Shown: positions 32,394-43,224 of the stretch, piece by piece | Layout: each line of letters starts with the position of its first letter | How positions within the stretch are numbered: the stretch's first letter is position 1 | Assembly (NCBI RefSeq): GCF_000001735.4 | Contig: NC_003071.7 | Coordinates: forward strand, 15,971,443-16,035,442 | Direction: 5' to 3' | DNA: 64,000 bases | Source: Arabidopsis thaliana | Taxonomy: Eukaryota > Streptophyta > Magnoliopsida > Brassicales > Brassicaceae | The notes under the pieces: generated by a model | Database searches by the model: none | Told to the model about the DNA's origin: nothing | What the model saw: the letters and a program-made list of their open reading frames with translations, nothing else | Program-made: the position numbers and the translations under genes

Positions 32394-34819
32394 ATGGGGT
32401 CAATTCGTGGTGACCTTCAGCCGCTTTTTGTCATGCCACCACCTCCCCTCGATGAAGATTGTGATGATATCTTCAATTCTGACGAATCTTCATGGGGGCT
32501 GTTGAGCTTGTCCTGCTTCGGTATCATTATGGGATTGTGGTTCTTTGGTTGGTTTCTCAACTTCAGTTCCAATTTAAAGTTTTTGTCTTTTTTGATTATA
32601 TGAGAATCTGACTTATTTCGTGGATTGAATCAGCGTCGGTTTGTCTGATTTTTGGTGTTTACGGTAGTGAAACTGTCTGGCTTGGACCTAACTCGTCCAT
32701 TCTTGTTAAACCAAGTTCCATCTTTGTCAAAAGCATTAATGTTGTCTCTTGTTTTTTTTTTTTTTTTCTCACTCTCTTCTTGTGTTTCTTCTGTGTACCA
32801 AGGCTGTGCTAATTTATATGAAATGTAATTTGTTTTTGTTAGGCAAAGGAGCTTGATTTTTCAAAGCCTGGACTTCAGCTATATGGATTCAATGGTCAAT
32901 CTACTCCTAGTGGTTATTTTGTAAACTGGACTGAATCTCGAGTGTTATCTGTCTCACAGAATTCTTACAAGGCAGGTTTAAGATTCCTTAGGATCTTTAT
33001 TGTATTGTTTTGGGTACTTGCCATTGAAACCAAAGATTTGATCTTTGTCTATATATTTTGTCAGAATTTATTTTCAGCTTTGATTATTGACGTTGAAGTC
33101 TCTTTTAGACTGATTTTTTTGAACTGATTTTGCTTCTCTCAGGGATGGCCATACTACTTAAATAGAGGAACGCATATGAATATATCTTATAACATTTTAC
33201 CTAAAGGTTCTGCAGTTCGGCTTGTGATCACTGAAGGTTAGTAAAATATTGTTGTTTTGTCATATGCTAATTGCTATGCTTGCTTGTTTGTTTATCATTG
33301 TTAATGAGGCTTGGAAAGAGTTTTTAAAACATGAACATAAAGAAAAACCTAAAAGATCTTCTTTGTTGATGTGAACACGTAACCGATAAACCCTCGGGAA
33401 AACCGAATATTTAAATAAACCTGTTTCCCTCGTTGTTTTCTAACAATCGAGACTTCATTTGTGTATAGTATATACTTGAATAGGAAAATAACTTTGAGTG
33501 AAGTAAGAGGAAATAGAGGAAGTAGAAGTGTTAATGTTAGTGAGTTTTTTTTGTTTGAAAGTGTTGCCTTTTAGGGATATAAACTGACTATGTTAAGGCT
33601 CTCAATTTATAGGAATGCCATTCTTCTATCGGTCGTCGCTGAAGGATATTGCATTTCGTGACACCGCTTGGTCATGGAATCTAATTCAGGGTTAGTCAAA
33701 TGGAAGTTCCTGCTTAAGATGCATTGATTACATTGCTTATCATGAGTTAATAAAAGTTCTTTACAGGGAGTGGTATGATTCAATTGGATATAAGTAAGTC
33801 TAAAGGTTATTATCTTACTGTGGCTAACTTGAAGAGGAAGGACGTAGAGGTAATTATAATCAAGTTATGACTTTGGATTAAGTTTTGGTTTCTGTTGTGT
33901 TTCTGCACAGTCCACAGTACACTGTTTTACTTGACATAATGTTTGTTCAGGTGGAACTGGATATTGATGTGAAGGTTGTCTTGTATGATACTAAACAATC
34001 ATCCTACAATTGTTCCTTCAGCAATGGCGAGTGCTCATTCAAAATGAATGAAAGGTCCCCTGTTGAAAATTATGCTGTCGTAACTTCACCAGCACTGGGT
34101 CAGGTATGTACTCGTAATACGAAACACTAACAATATTGTTACTGTTATTATTATTATGACTCTTAGCTGAATGAATGTTTGTCTCACTGCCTTAGGGAGT
34201 ATCCATCGATGATGAATGGTATATCGAGTTGTCATATCAACCTAGATTGATTGCATATGGAAGCTTCACAGGTAAACTTTTCAATCTTTTCAAAGTCAAC
34301 TTGATTATTGGATTTAAGCATTTGTTAGTTTCTCTGTAACAAGGAAGCAATTACATGTAGTATTATTGCGTATGCAGGTGTGTTGCTTTCCTTCATGCTG
34401 GTAGCTATACACTTCTGCAACAAGTTAAAGTGTTGTGGTGGAGAGGGATTTTTATCCGAAGATGATTCAGTGAGAACATGTCTACTTGCAGACAAAGGTG
34501 ACAATGATTGTTGTAATGATGTCGAAGCAAGTAACAAAAGTCTCTGTGCCATTTGTTTTGATGCTCCAAGAGATTGTTGTTTCCTCCCGTGTGGCCATTG
34601 CGTCTCCTGTTACCAATGCGGAACAAAGTAAGTTTTTTATCAACTAAGTACAACTTCTGGATTGCATAATTGTAATGGTAATGTGTTTACCATATTGGGA
34701 TTGATCTAAAATATTGAACGTTGTGATTTGACAATATTTGCAGGATAAAAAGAACCAAGGGGAGGTGTCCAATATGTCGAAAGAAAATAATGCATGTGAA
34801 GCGAATCTATACAGCTTAA
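32394..34819 (+). CDS. APD4: APD4 membrane RING-type E3 ubiquitin ligase
   Basis: By position AT2G38195. Exons: 32394-32547, 32634-32740, 32843-32971, 33143-33236, 33613-33690, 33767-33849, 33951-34103, 34196-34271, 34378-34627, 34744-34819, giving 399 aa. Same architecture as APD1: N-terminal membrane segment, luminal domain, second membrane segment ([13 protein letters not shown]), shorter acidic linker, RING ([28 protein letters not shown]). The intron after exon 3 must use a GC donor (ACAAG|GCAGGT); the neighbouring GT would shift the frame. Exon 2 ends AAT before GT, where the other copies have AAG. An upstream ATG at 32254 in the conserved leader overlaps out of frame with this start in the obvious splice form, so the true N-terminus is uncertain. 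Confidence 0.85.
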
Positions 34820-35755
34820 GATGTATTATTATCTGTCCAATGTGATGTTGAATCGTTAGAGCATTAATAAAAATCATATAATTTGATATTGACAAGGCTC
34901 AGGTCTTTCTTTGCATTAATTCGTTTCATCTCTTAACCATCTTTGTGACAACACCATTGGTTAACTACCATAGGGTAGGCAATATAGTGAACCATTGTTT
35001 GTTGACTCACATCACAAAATGGTTCGAAACCCGAATCGATAATTAAGGATTTCATAAATTAATTGTTAATTTCTGAATAAATTCGGATTTTGTATATTTC
35101 CTCCGTTTCGTAATATAAGTAGTTTTGGACCAATTTTTTTGTTTCACAACATAAATTGTTTTTAACTTTCTATGTAAATAATATATTATTTTAATATTTT
35201 TTGATTATTTATATTATGTAATCTCTTTTATGATTAGCTAAACTTTTTAAAAATAAATATTTTTAATTTGCATATTTTTATTTAAAACAACGTATATTGT
35301 GAAATGAAAAGAGTATAAATTATTGATTAAATAATTAAGGACTGTAATTTATTTTATTAAATTTAATATTCTTTTCCAAATTCTCCACATATTTTATACC
35401 ATAAAAAAAGAACAACACCCTTACACACATAACATATCCGAATCAGTGGTTCTTCGACATCACACGATGGTATAGGGAAATGAGCTTCCACGTCAACAAG
35501 ATAATAATCTCTTCGGGACTATACATTTACAACAAAAAGAAACAAATCTTGTGGTCAAAGTTTCCATACGTAGCTTCTCTTCTCTACACTCACGTCCACC
35601 ACAATCCTCGTGCTCCTTCCTCTAAACCCGTCCGATTCACGTACTTTTACTATCTTTTCTCAATCCAACAGCTCACAGTCCACAAACAAATTTCAAATCG
35701 CGTCCTATAAAATCCCCTCTCCTCTGCTCCACACTCTCTCAAAACCCTAGAAAAA
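34820..35755. other. APD4 3' flank and PDX1.4 promoter (within copy A)
   Basis: APD4 3' UTR, then a MITE at about 35.1-35.3 kb, then a promoter identical in layout to that of PDX1.1: TATAAAA at 35706-35712, a CT-rich patch, and AAACCCTAG (telo-box-like) directly before the ATG. The same sequences recur 4,277 bp to the right. Confidence 0.6.
35098..35315. mobile_element. MITE with CTCCGTTTCGTAATATAAGT ends, copy A
   Basis: Terminal inverted repeats: left CTCCGTTTCGTAATATAAGT (35101 on), right the reverse complement of CTCTTTTCATTTCACAATATACG ending at 35313, with mismatches. The length is about 215 bp, AT-rich and non-coding, flanked by TA-containing sequence. This matches the CTCCGTTTC type of short DNA element common in plants. 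It predates the 4,277-bp duplication because both copies have it. Confidence 0.65.
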
Positions 35756-35995
35756 ATGGCAGGAACCGGAGTTGTGGCGGTGTACGGCGAAGGAGCCATG
35801 ACGGAGACGAAACAGAAATCTCCCTTCTCCGTGAAAGTTGGTCTCGCTCAGATGCTTCGTGGCGGTGTAATCATGGATGTCGTCAACGCAGAGCAAGCTC
35901 GAATCGCTGAAGAAGCTGGCGCATGCGCCGTGATGGCTCTTGAACGTGTTCCCGCCGATATTCGAGCTCAAGGCGGTGTTGCACGTTTTTGTTAG
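35756..35995 (+). pseudogene. PDX1.4: PDX1.4, truncated PDX1 copy
   Basis: Identical in frame to the start of PDX1.1 for 76 codons ([15 protein letters not shown] ... QGGVA), then switches at the duplication junction to intergenic APD1-flank sequence, adding RFC and a stop: 79 aa against 309. It keeps the first strands of the TIM barrel only. Both catalytic lysines (98 and 166 in the full enzyme) and the phosphate sites are missing, so it cannot make pyridoxal phosphate. Promoter and leader are complete, so a transcript is likely. It reads into the upstream region of APD3. I treat it as a by-product of tandem duplication; annotated gene sets call it PDX1-like 4. Confidence 0.9.
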
Positions 35996-36669
35996 TTGAC
36001 ATGGTCATACTTAATTAGGAGAAACCATTACATAATGTTTTTAGGCACTGTATTTTTTTTTTGTTAAAATAAACATTATGTAATTAATTGTGCAATAATA
36101 CATTCAATAATTGTTAAGATAACACATATGAATAAACAATTTCACATAAGTATATTGAAATTGCTAAGTTCAATCAATATATTTTGTTTTAGAATACTAA
36201 TTAAACACTAAAACTTAACAGTTGATTAATTTTAACTTACTATACTGTTAAACTTAACAGTTTAATTAACGTTAACCGAAGGATAAAATTGGAATTTCAC
36301 GAAAGAATCTCTTCAAATAATATAATAAAAAAACAAAATCCTCACAGACACAAACAAAAGTCTGAAAAATAATGTTATTATTTTATATAATAAAGTTATA
36401 AAAATACCCTCAAGACTCTGGTCGTCATTACCGTTCAAACGACGGAGAGAAAAGAAGAAGACTAGCCGGAGAACCAAAATCGAACGATAACCGTTACACT
36501 AATAAACTTACCCTATCATCTTATCTTTCATGGATTCACTTCCTCACAAATTCTCAGGTGTTTTATTTTATCTTTACTTATCCTATAAATCTCTAGGGTT
36601 TCTTCTATCCAATTCATTTCTTACCTCATAATTTTTTTTTTGTTATCTCTTTCTCTAAGAATCACCGAA

Positions 36670-39096
36670 ATGGGGTCAATTCGTGGTGACCTTCAGCCGC
36701 TCTTTGTCATGCCACCACCTCCCCTCGATGAAGATTGTGATGATATCTTCAATTCTGACGAATCTTCATGGGGGTTGTTGAGCTTGTCCTGCTTCGGTAT
36801 CATTATGGGATTGTGGTTCTTTGGTTGGTTTCTCAACTTCAGTTCCAATTTAAAGTTTTTGTCTTTTTTGATTATATGAGAATCTGACTTATTTCGTGGA
36901 TTGAATCAGCGTCGGTTTGTCTGATTTTTGGTGTTTACGGTAGTGAAACTGTCTGGCTTGGACCTAACTCGTCCATTCTTGTTAAACCAAGTTCCATCTT
37001 TGTCAAAAGCATTAAGGTTGTCTCTTGTTTTTTTTTTTTTTTTTCTCACTCTCTTCTTGTGTTTCTTCTGTGTACCAAGGCTGTGCTAATTTATATGAAA
37101 TGTAATTTGTTTTTGTTAGGTGAAGGAGCTTGATTTTTCAAAGCCTGGACTTCAGCTATATGGATTCAATGGTCAATCTACTCCTAGTGGTTATTTTGTA
37201 AACTGGACTGAATCTCGAGTGTTATCTGTCTCACAGAATTCTTACAAGGCAGGTTTAAAATTCCTTAGGATCTTTATTGTATTGTTTTGGGTACTTGCCA
37301 TTGAAACCAAAGATTTGATCTTTGTCTATATATTTTGTCAGAATTTATTTTCAGCTTTGATTATTGTCGTTGAAGTCTCTTTTAGACTGATTTTTTTGAA
37401 CTGATTTTGCTTCTCTCAGGGATGGCCATACTACTTAAATAGAGGAACGCATATGAATATATCTTATAACATTTTACCTAAAGGTTCTGCAGTTCGGCTT
37501 GTGATCACTGAAGGTTAGTAAAATATTGTTGTTTTGTCATATGTTAATTGTTATGCTTGCTTGTTTGTTTATCATTGTTAATGAGGCTTGGAAAGAGTTT
37601 TTAAAACATGAACATAAAGAAAAACCTAAAAGATCTTCTTTGTTGATGTGAACACGTAACCGATAAACCCTTGGGAAAACCGAATATTTAAATAAACCTG
37701 TTTCCCTCGTTGTTTTCTAACAATCGAGACTTCATTTGTGTATAGTATATACTTGAATAGGAAAATAACTTTGAGTGAAGTAAGAGGAAATAGAGGAAGT
37801 AGAAGTGTTAATGTTAGTGAGTTTTTTTTGTTTGAAAGTATTGCCTTTTAGGGATATAAACTGACTATGTTAAGGCTCTCAAGTTATAGGAATGCCATTC
37901 TTCTATCGGTCGTCGCTGAAGGATATTGCATTTCGTGACACCGCTTGGTCATGGAATCTAATTCAGGGTTAGTCAAATGGAAGTTCCTGCTTAAGATGCA
38001 TTGATTACATTGCTTATCATGAGTTAATAAAAGTTCTTTACAGGGAGTGGTATGATTCAATTGGATATAAGTAAGTCTAAAGGTTATTATCTTACTGTGG
38101 CTAACTTGAAGAGGAAGGACATAGAGGTAATTATAATCAAGTTATGACTTTGGATTAAGTTTTGGTTTCTGTTGTGTTTCTGCACAGTCCACAGTACACT
38201 GTTTTACTTGACATAATGTTTGTTCAGGTGGAACTGGATATTGATGTGAAGGCTGTCTTGTATGATACTAAACAAACATCCTACAATTGTTCCTTCAGCA
38301 ATGGCGAGTGCTCATTCAAAATGAATGAAAGGTACCCTGTTGAAAATTATGCTGTCGTAACTTCACCAGCACTGGGTCAGGTATGTACTCGTAATACGAA
38401 ACACTAACAATATTGTTACTGTTATTATTATTATGACTCTTAGCTGAATGAATGTTTGTCTCACTGCCTTAGGGAGTATCCATCGATGATGAATGGTATA
38501 TCGAGTTGTCATATCAACCTAGATTGATTGCATATGGAAGCTTCACAGGTAAACTTTTCAATCTTTTCAAAGTCAACTTGATTATTGGATTTGAGCATTT
38601 GTTAGTTTCTCTGTAACAAGGAAGCAATTACATGTAGTATTATTGCGTATGCAGGTGTGTTGCTTTCCTTCATGCTGGTAGCTATACACTTCTGCAACAA
38701 GTTAAAGTGCTGTGGTGGAGAGGGATTTTTATCCGGAGATGATTCAGTGAGAACATGTCTACTTGCAGACAAAGGTGACAATGATTGTTGTAATGATGTC
38801 GAAGCAAGTAACAAAAGTCTCTGTGCCATTTGTTTTGATGCTCCAAGAGATTGTTGTTTCCTCCCGTGTGGCCATTGCGTCTCCTGTTACCAATGCGGAA
38901 CAAAGTAAGTTTTTTATCAACTAAGTACAACTTCTGGATTGCATAATTGTAATGGTAATGTGTTTACCATATTGGGATTGATCTAAAATATTGAACGTTG
39001 TGATTTGACAATATTTGCAGGATAAAAAGAACCAAGGGGAGGTGTCCAATATGTCGAAAGAAAATGATACATGTGAAGCGAATCTATACAGCTTAA
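36670..39096 (+). CDS. APD3: APD3 membrane RING-type E3 ubiquitin ligase
   Basis: By position AT2G38220. Exons: 36670-36823, 36910-37016, 37120-37248, 37420-37513, 37890-37967, 38044-38126, 38228-38380, 38473-38548, 38655-38904, 39021-39096, giving 399 aa. Near-identical to APD4; differences include VKEL for AKEL at exon 3, a Glu-to-Gly change in LSGDDS, and KMIHV for KIMHV near the end. Exon 2 keeps the consensus AAG|GT donor. The intron after exon 3 again needs a GC donor (ACAAG|GCAGGT). RING ligands are complete. The leader repeats the upstream ATG seen in the other copies (near 36,530). The 5' flank now contains the PDX1.4 stub, so its promoter neighbourhood differs from that of APD4 only beyond the duplication edge. 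Confidence 0.87.
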
Positions 39097-39374
39097 GATG
39101 TATCATTATCTGTCCAATGTGATGTTGAATCGTTAGAGCATTAATAAAAATCATATAATTTGATATTGACAAGGCTCAGGTCTTTCTTTGCATTAATTCG
39201 TTTCATCTCTTAACCATCTTTGTGACAACATCATTGGTTAACTACCATAGGGTAGGCAATATAGTGAACCATTGTTTGTTGACTCACATCACAAAATGGT
39301 TCGAAACCCGAATCGATAATTAAGGATTTCATAAATTAATTGTTAATTTCTGAATAAATTCGGATTTTGTATAT

Positions 39375-39592
39375 TTCCTCCGTTTCGTAATATAAGTAGT
39401 TTTGGACCAATTTTTTTGTTTCACAACATAAGTTGTTTTTAACTTTCTATGTAAATAATATATTATTTTAATATTTTTTGATTATTTATATTATGTAATC
39501 TCTTTTATGATTAGCTAAACTTTTTAAAAATAAATATTTTTAATTTGCATATTTTTATTTAAAACAACGTATATTGTGAAATGGAAAGAGTA
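39375..39592. mobile_element. MITE with CTCCGTTTCGTAATATAAGT ends, copy B
   Basis: Same element as at 35.1-35.3 kb, carried along by the 4,277-bp duplication. It lies about 430 bp upstream of the PDX1.1 ATG. Confidence 0.65.
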
Positions 39593-39982
39593 TAAATTAT
39601 TGATTAAATAATTAAGGACTGTAATTTATTTTATTAAATTTAATATTCTTTTCCAAATTCTCCACATATTTTATACCATAAAAAAAGAACAACACCCTTA
39701 CACACATAACATATCCGAATCAGTGGTTCTTCGACATCACACGATGGTATAGGGAAATGAGCTTCCACGTCAACAAGATAATAATCTCTTCGGGACTATA
39801 CATTTACAACAAAAAGAAACAAATCTTGTGGTCAAAGTTTCCATACGTAGCTTCTCTTCTCTACACTCACGTCCACCACAATCCTCGTGCTCCTTCCTCT
39901 AAACCCGTCCGATTCACGTACTTTTACTATCTTTTCTCAATCCAACAGCTCACAGTCCACAAACAAATTTCAAATCGCGTCC

Positions 39983-39989
39983 TATAAAA
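39983..39989 (+). promoter_or_regulatory. PDX1.1: TATA box of PDX1.1
   Basis: TATAAAA 44 bp before the ATG, followed by a CT-rich patch and AAACCCTAG at 40019-40027. This implies a very short leader. The same arrangement occurs before the PDX1.4 stub (TATAAAA at 35706). Confidence 0.65.
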
Positions 39990-40032
39990 TCCCCTCTCCT
40001 CTGCTCCACACTCTCTCAAAACCCTAGAAAAA

Positions 40033-40962
40033 ATGGCAGGAACCGGAGTTGTGGCGGTGTACGGCGAAGGAGCCATGACGGAGACGAAACAGAAATCTCC
40101 CTTCTCCGTGAAAGTTGGTCTCGCTCAGATGCTTCGTGGCGGTGTAATCATGGATGTCGTCAACGCAGAGCAAGCTCGAATCGCTGAAGAAGCTGGCGCA
40201 TGCGCCGTGATGGCTCTTGAACGTGTTCCCGCCGATATTCGAGCTCAAGGCGGTGTTGCTCGAATGAGCGATCCAGAGATGATCAAAGAAATCAAAAACG
40301 CCGTGACGATTCCGGTGATGGCGAAAGCTAGAATTGGTCATTTCGTTGAAGCTCAGATCCTGGAAGCAATCGGAGTTGATTACGTCGACGAGAGTGAAGT
40401 TCTCACTCTCGCCGACGAAGATAATCACATCAACAAACATAATTTCAAAATCCCTTTTGTTTGTGGATGTAGGAATCTCGGTGAAGCTTTAAGGCGGATC
40501 CGTGAAGGAGCCGCCATGATAAGAACCAAAGGTGAGGCTGGAACTGGTAACGTTGTTGAAGCCGTTAGGCACGTGAGGAGTGTGAACGGAGCTATTCGGT
40601 TACTTAGAAGCATGGACGATGACGAGGTTTTCACTTACGCGAAAAAGATCGCTGCGCCGTATGATTTGGTTGTGCAGACTAAGGAGCTTGGGAGGTTACC
40701 GGTGGTTCAGTTCGCTGCTGGAGGAGTGGCGACGCCGGCGGATGCGGCGTTGATGATGCAGTTGGGATGTGATGGAGTGTTTGTTGGGTCGGGTGTTTTC
40801 AAGAGTGGAGATCCGGTGAAGAGGGCTAAGGCTATTGTTCAGGCGGTTACGAATTATAGAGACGCGGCGGTGTTGGCGGAGGTGAGCTGTGGTTTAGGTG
40901 AAGCCATGGTTGGTCTTAATTTGGATGATAAGGTTGAGAGGTTCGCTAGTCGTTCTGAGTAA
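40033..40962 (+). CDS. PDX1.1: Pyridoxal 5'-phosphate synthase subunit PDX1.1
   Basis: Intronless, 309 aa. Catalytic subunit of the deoxyxylulose-independent vitamin B6 pathway. In the cytosol it condenses ribose 5-phosphate, glyceraldehyde 3-phosphate and ammonia (from glutaminase PDX2) into pyridoxal phosphate. It is a TIM barrel of the SNZ/PdxS family. Conserved features visible: [18 protein letters not shown], the first catalytic Lys in VMAKARIGH (K98), the second in [14 protein letters not shown] (K166), and phosphate-binding [14 protein letters not shown] and [17 protein letters not shown]. Gene length equals the family's usual size. The leader is short, with a TATA box 44 bp upstream. 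Its promoter and first 76 codons were copied to make PDX1.4. Confidence 0.97.
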   Translation: MAGTGVVAVYGEGAMTETKQKSPFSVKVGLAQMLRGGVIMDVVNAEQARIAEEAGACAVMALERVPADIRAQGGVARMSDPEMIKEIKNAVTIPVMAKARIGHFVEAQILEAIGVDYVDESEVLTLADEDNHINKHNFKIPFVCGCRNLGEALRRIREGAAMIRTKGEAGTGNVVEAVRHVRSVNGAIRLLRSMDDDEVFTYAKKIAAPYDLVVQTKELGRLPVVQFAAGGVATPADAALMMQLGCDGVFVGSGVFKSGDPVKRAKAIVQAVTNYRDAAVLAEVSCGLGEAMVGLNLDDKVERFASRSE

Positions 40963-41280
40963 CCAATCAAATTTCAGATGTTTTTATCCATAACGTTTGT
41001 CACTTTAATATGTATCCACAAACCAATATTCTCGATTTATTCAAGATTTTATAGAAAAAAATTGGAAATGAGGAGTTTTGTTGGCTAGTGTGGCCAACCA
41101 TAATTTCATTGGATTAATGGCAAATTCTACAACTAAACTATGTGAAATTAACAATATCAAACCTCAAGAGAGAGCAGCAATATAATAAGAAAAAGTGAAG
41201 ATACGGTTTACATATTATTTAGTAACGACTATATCAAGGACATAGGAATAACAGATAATACTTGGAATGTTTATCAATTA
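40963..41280. other. Short convergent spacer between PDX1.1 and JOX4
   Basis: 318 bp of AT-rich DNA containing both 3' UTRs. Nothing else is visible. Confidence 0.6.
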
Positions 41281-43224
41281 TTATCTAGTTAATAACAGTG
41301 AGTCGACTTGGTTTTTTCCACAAGGACCCTTTTGCCTTATCAGAGAACGGTACTCGTCGAACCTGATTGGTTTATAAAGAGCAGGTCGGTTTGCAGTTAC
41401 TAGTTCTTCGATTGGTCCAACCGGGATATCACTTCTCGGGTTATAGAAGAATGCCAAAGAGACTCGTTCCATACCGGAATTAACGATCACTTGATGTTCC
41501 ACGCTTTTGTAAATTCCATTGCTAAGTATCTACACATTGATATATCCATCGGTTAGTATTTAATTTGTAGAGTCCATTTCAAGATAGTAGATCAAATATC
41601 ACACAATACCAATATGATGTTTTGCCACAACGCTAAATAAAATTAAAATATTTATATATGTTGTAAAAAGACATAAAGTCTCTAAAACCATAAAATAGTA
41701 GTTTTAGACAACGAAAGTAAAACACACAACAAAGCAAAACAAATAGACTTTCGATAATTAACGTATTTTAGAGAGACAACTAAATTCAAGAAAGTCAAAA
41801 ATAGTACCTGAAGTTGATCTCCAATGTTAACGATCAAAGCATTAGGGACTGATTTAATGGTGACCCAGCCATCACCACGACGGACCTGAAGGCCAGCGAC
41901 CTTCTCGTCCGGGAGAAGAATGGTGATGCCTCCAGGGTCAGAATGAGAAGAGAGACCTAAAGTGAGCTGCGGCTGAGGGCATTTTGGGTAGAAGTTTGTC
42001 CTCAGAGAAGCTCCGACTTTGTCGCCTCCTCCTAAAGCCTGCATGAGCTTGTTTGGTTTTAAACCTAAACTCTCTGACAACGTCTCTGTTAGCCTTTCGC
42101 ACAGTTTTCTCACTTCTTCTCCGTACTTTTCGATCAATTCTCTGCACATCAGTTTTTCCTCGAAATGTTAGTTATATAGTGATCTTTATGCAAGGGAAAA
42201 CGAAAATCTTAATAGATTTATTTTCTCAATTTTCATTTAATCGATTAATTGCCTATGAACAACTATTTGTGAGATCCGTTTACTGAATTTTGTTTTTCGT
42301 GAACTAAACCATTGATCATAATGAATCTCGAGATCTAGGTTACAAAATAAAACAACAGACAATATGTACATATTGTTTTATTTAGTCAATCGGTCAAATT
42401 GTATGTATTATAAAAGAAAAGTCATGTTTCACGTGGGTATAATGACCACGTGTAACGTGTTCACACATGAGACACGTGCCTAAATAAACATTTAGACCAA
42501 ACGGCCATGTGTGTACGTTTATGCAAGTTGTACTTCCACATAATTCAGATGCTTGAACTCCTAAAATTTAAAAACACACACACGCAACGTGTCCCCATGC
42601 AAAACATTCACTTAGTAAAAAAACTTCTTTTAGTAAACGGTTCCGTTATAAGTATAACTTATAAACATTTACACTCAGGAATATAATACATAGACCTAAA
42701 CCATATGTATGGACAAAAAAGTTACAAGAATTTATATGCATGTACCTGATCTTAGGAGGCTGAGATGGCCACTTGGAAGGGTTTCTTATGGAAGAAGGCA
42801 AGTAATTGAGGAAGAAATAATCACTCCAATCTAATTTAGCATCTTTCACAACCCCAAGGCGGCTTCCATATCCCTCGTACGTGTCCGGTGAGTTTGCATA
42901 CTTCCGTTTCTCCTCTAGCGGTAGCTCGAAGAACTCTCGCCACGCTCCTCTCACTCTCTCCATCAACGAGTGGGTCACACCATGGTTCACCATTTGGAAG
43001 AAACCCCACTCCTCACACGCGCTCCTCACGAGCCTTAGCCCCTCTGGTTTCCCCCAAACGTCGTTCATGTCTAGAACAGGGATTTCTATCCCAGCATCGG
43101 ATTGGGTGGTGTTAAAGACCGGTCTCTGATGAGCCGGCTTCACATAGCGGTTTGGTACAGTTGGTACACCGGTTTGGGACAAGGATTGCACGGAAACAAT
43201 CGGCTCAGGCCAGCATGTAGCCAT
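41281..43224 (-). CDS. JOX4: Jasmonate-induced 2-oxoglutarate/Fe(II) oxygenase JOX4
   Basis: By position AT2G38240. Hydroxylates jasmonic acid to the inactive 12-hydroxy form, damping the jasmonate response. Three exons, leftward: 43224-42746, 42141-41808, 41529-41281, joining to 353 aa. N-terminal DIOX_N domain (IPVLDMNDVW ... WGFFQMVNHGV), then the jelly-roll core. The iron triad is His226-x-Asp228 (SSHSDPGG) and His283 (VEHQV); the 2-oxoglutarate anchor is Arg293-x-Ser295 (ERVSLAFF). The C-terminal part has the anthocyanidin-synthase-like NPRSDIPVGPIEELV. The ATG at 43224 (MATCWPEPIVSVQSLSQ) is chosen over an upstream in-frame Met because it matches the family start. Intron 1 (42142-42745) contains three G-boxes. 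Confidence 0.93.
42430..42478. promoter_or_regulatory. Cluster of three G-boxes in JOX4 intron 1
   Basis: Perfect CACGTG palindromes at 42430-42435, 42447-42452 and 42473-42478, with an additional AACGTG half-type motif at 42454. G-boxes are the binding site of MYC2-type bHLH factors, the master regulators of jasmonate-induced genes, and JOX4 is a jasmonate-induced gene. Their presence is seen; use as an intronic enhancer is inference. Confidence 0.6.

Larger units (their letters stand above)
31711..35985. repeat. Tandem duplication, copy A (APD4 plus 5' part of PDX1)
   Basis: First of two direct copies offset by 4,277 bp. It begins TTTGTTAGTTGACATGG in the APD1 3' flank, runs through the whole APD4 gene, its spacer and the PDX1 promoter, and stops inside PDX1 codon 76. 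Copy B starts immediately after. Differences by eye are scattered single bases and poly-T length changes, implying about 98-99 percent identity. Confidence 0.93.
35986..40262. repeat. Tandem duplication, copy B (APD3 plus 5' part of PDX1.1)
   Basis: Second direct copy, offset +4,277 bp from copy A. It begins at the junction inside the PDX1.4 stub (GCACG|TTTTTGTTAG) and includes APD3, its spacer, the MITE and the PDX1.1 promoter and first 76 codons. It then continues into the unique remainder of PDX1.1, which shows that copy B holds the ancestral PDX1 connection. Confidence 0.93.

Noticed and set aside
35021-35031. GGTTCGAAACC, resembling a tRNA B box
   Set aside because: No A box, acceptor stem or anticodon arm can be arranged around it. 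The same phrase recurs 4,277 bp away only because of the duplication.
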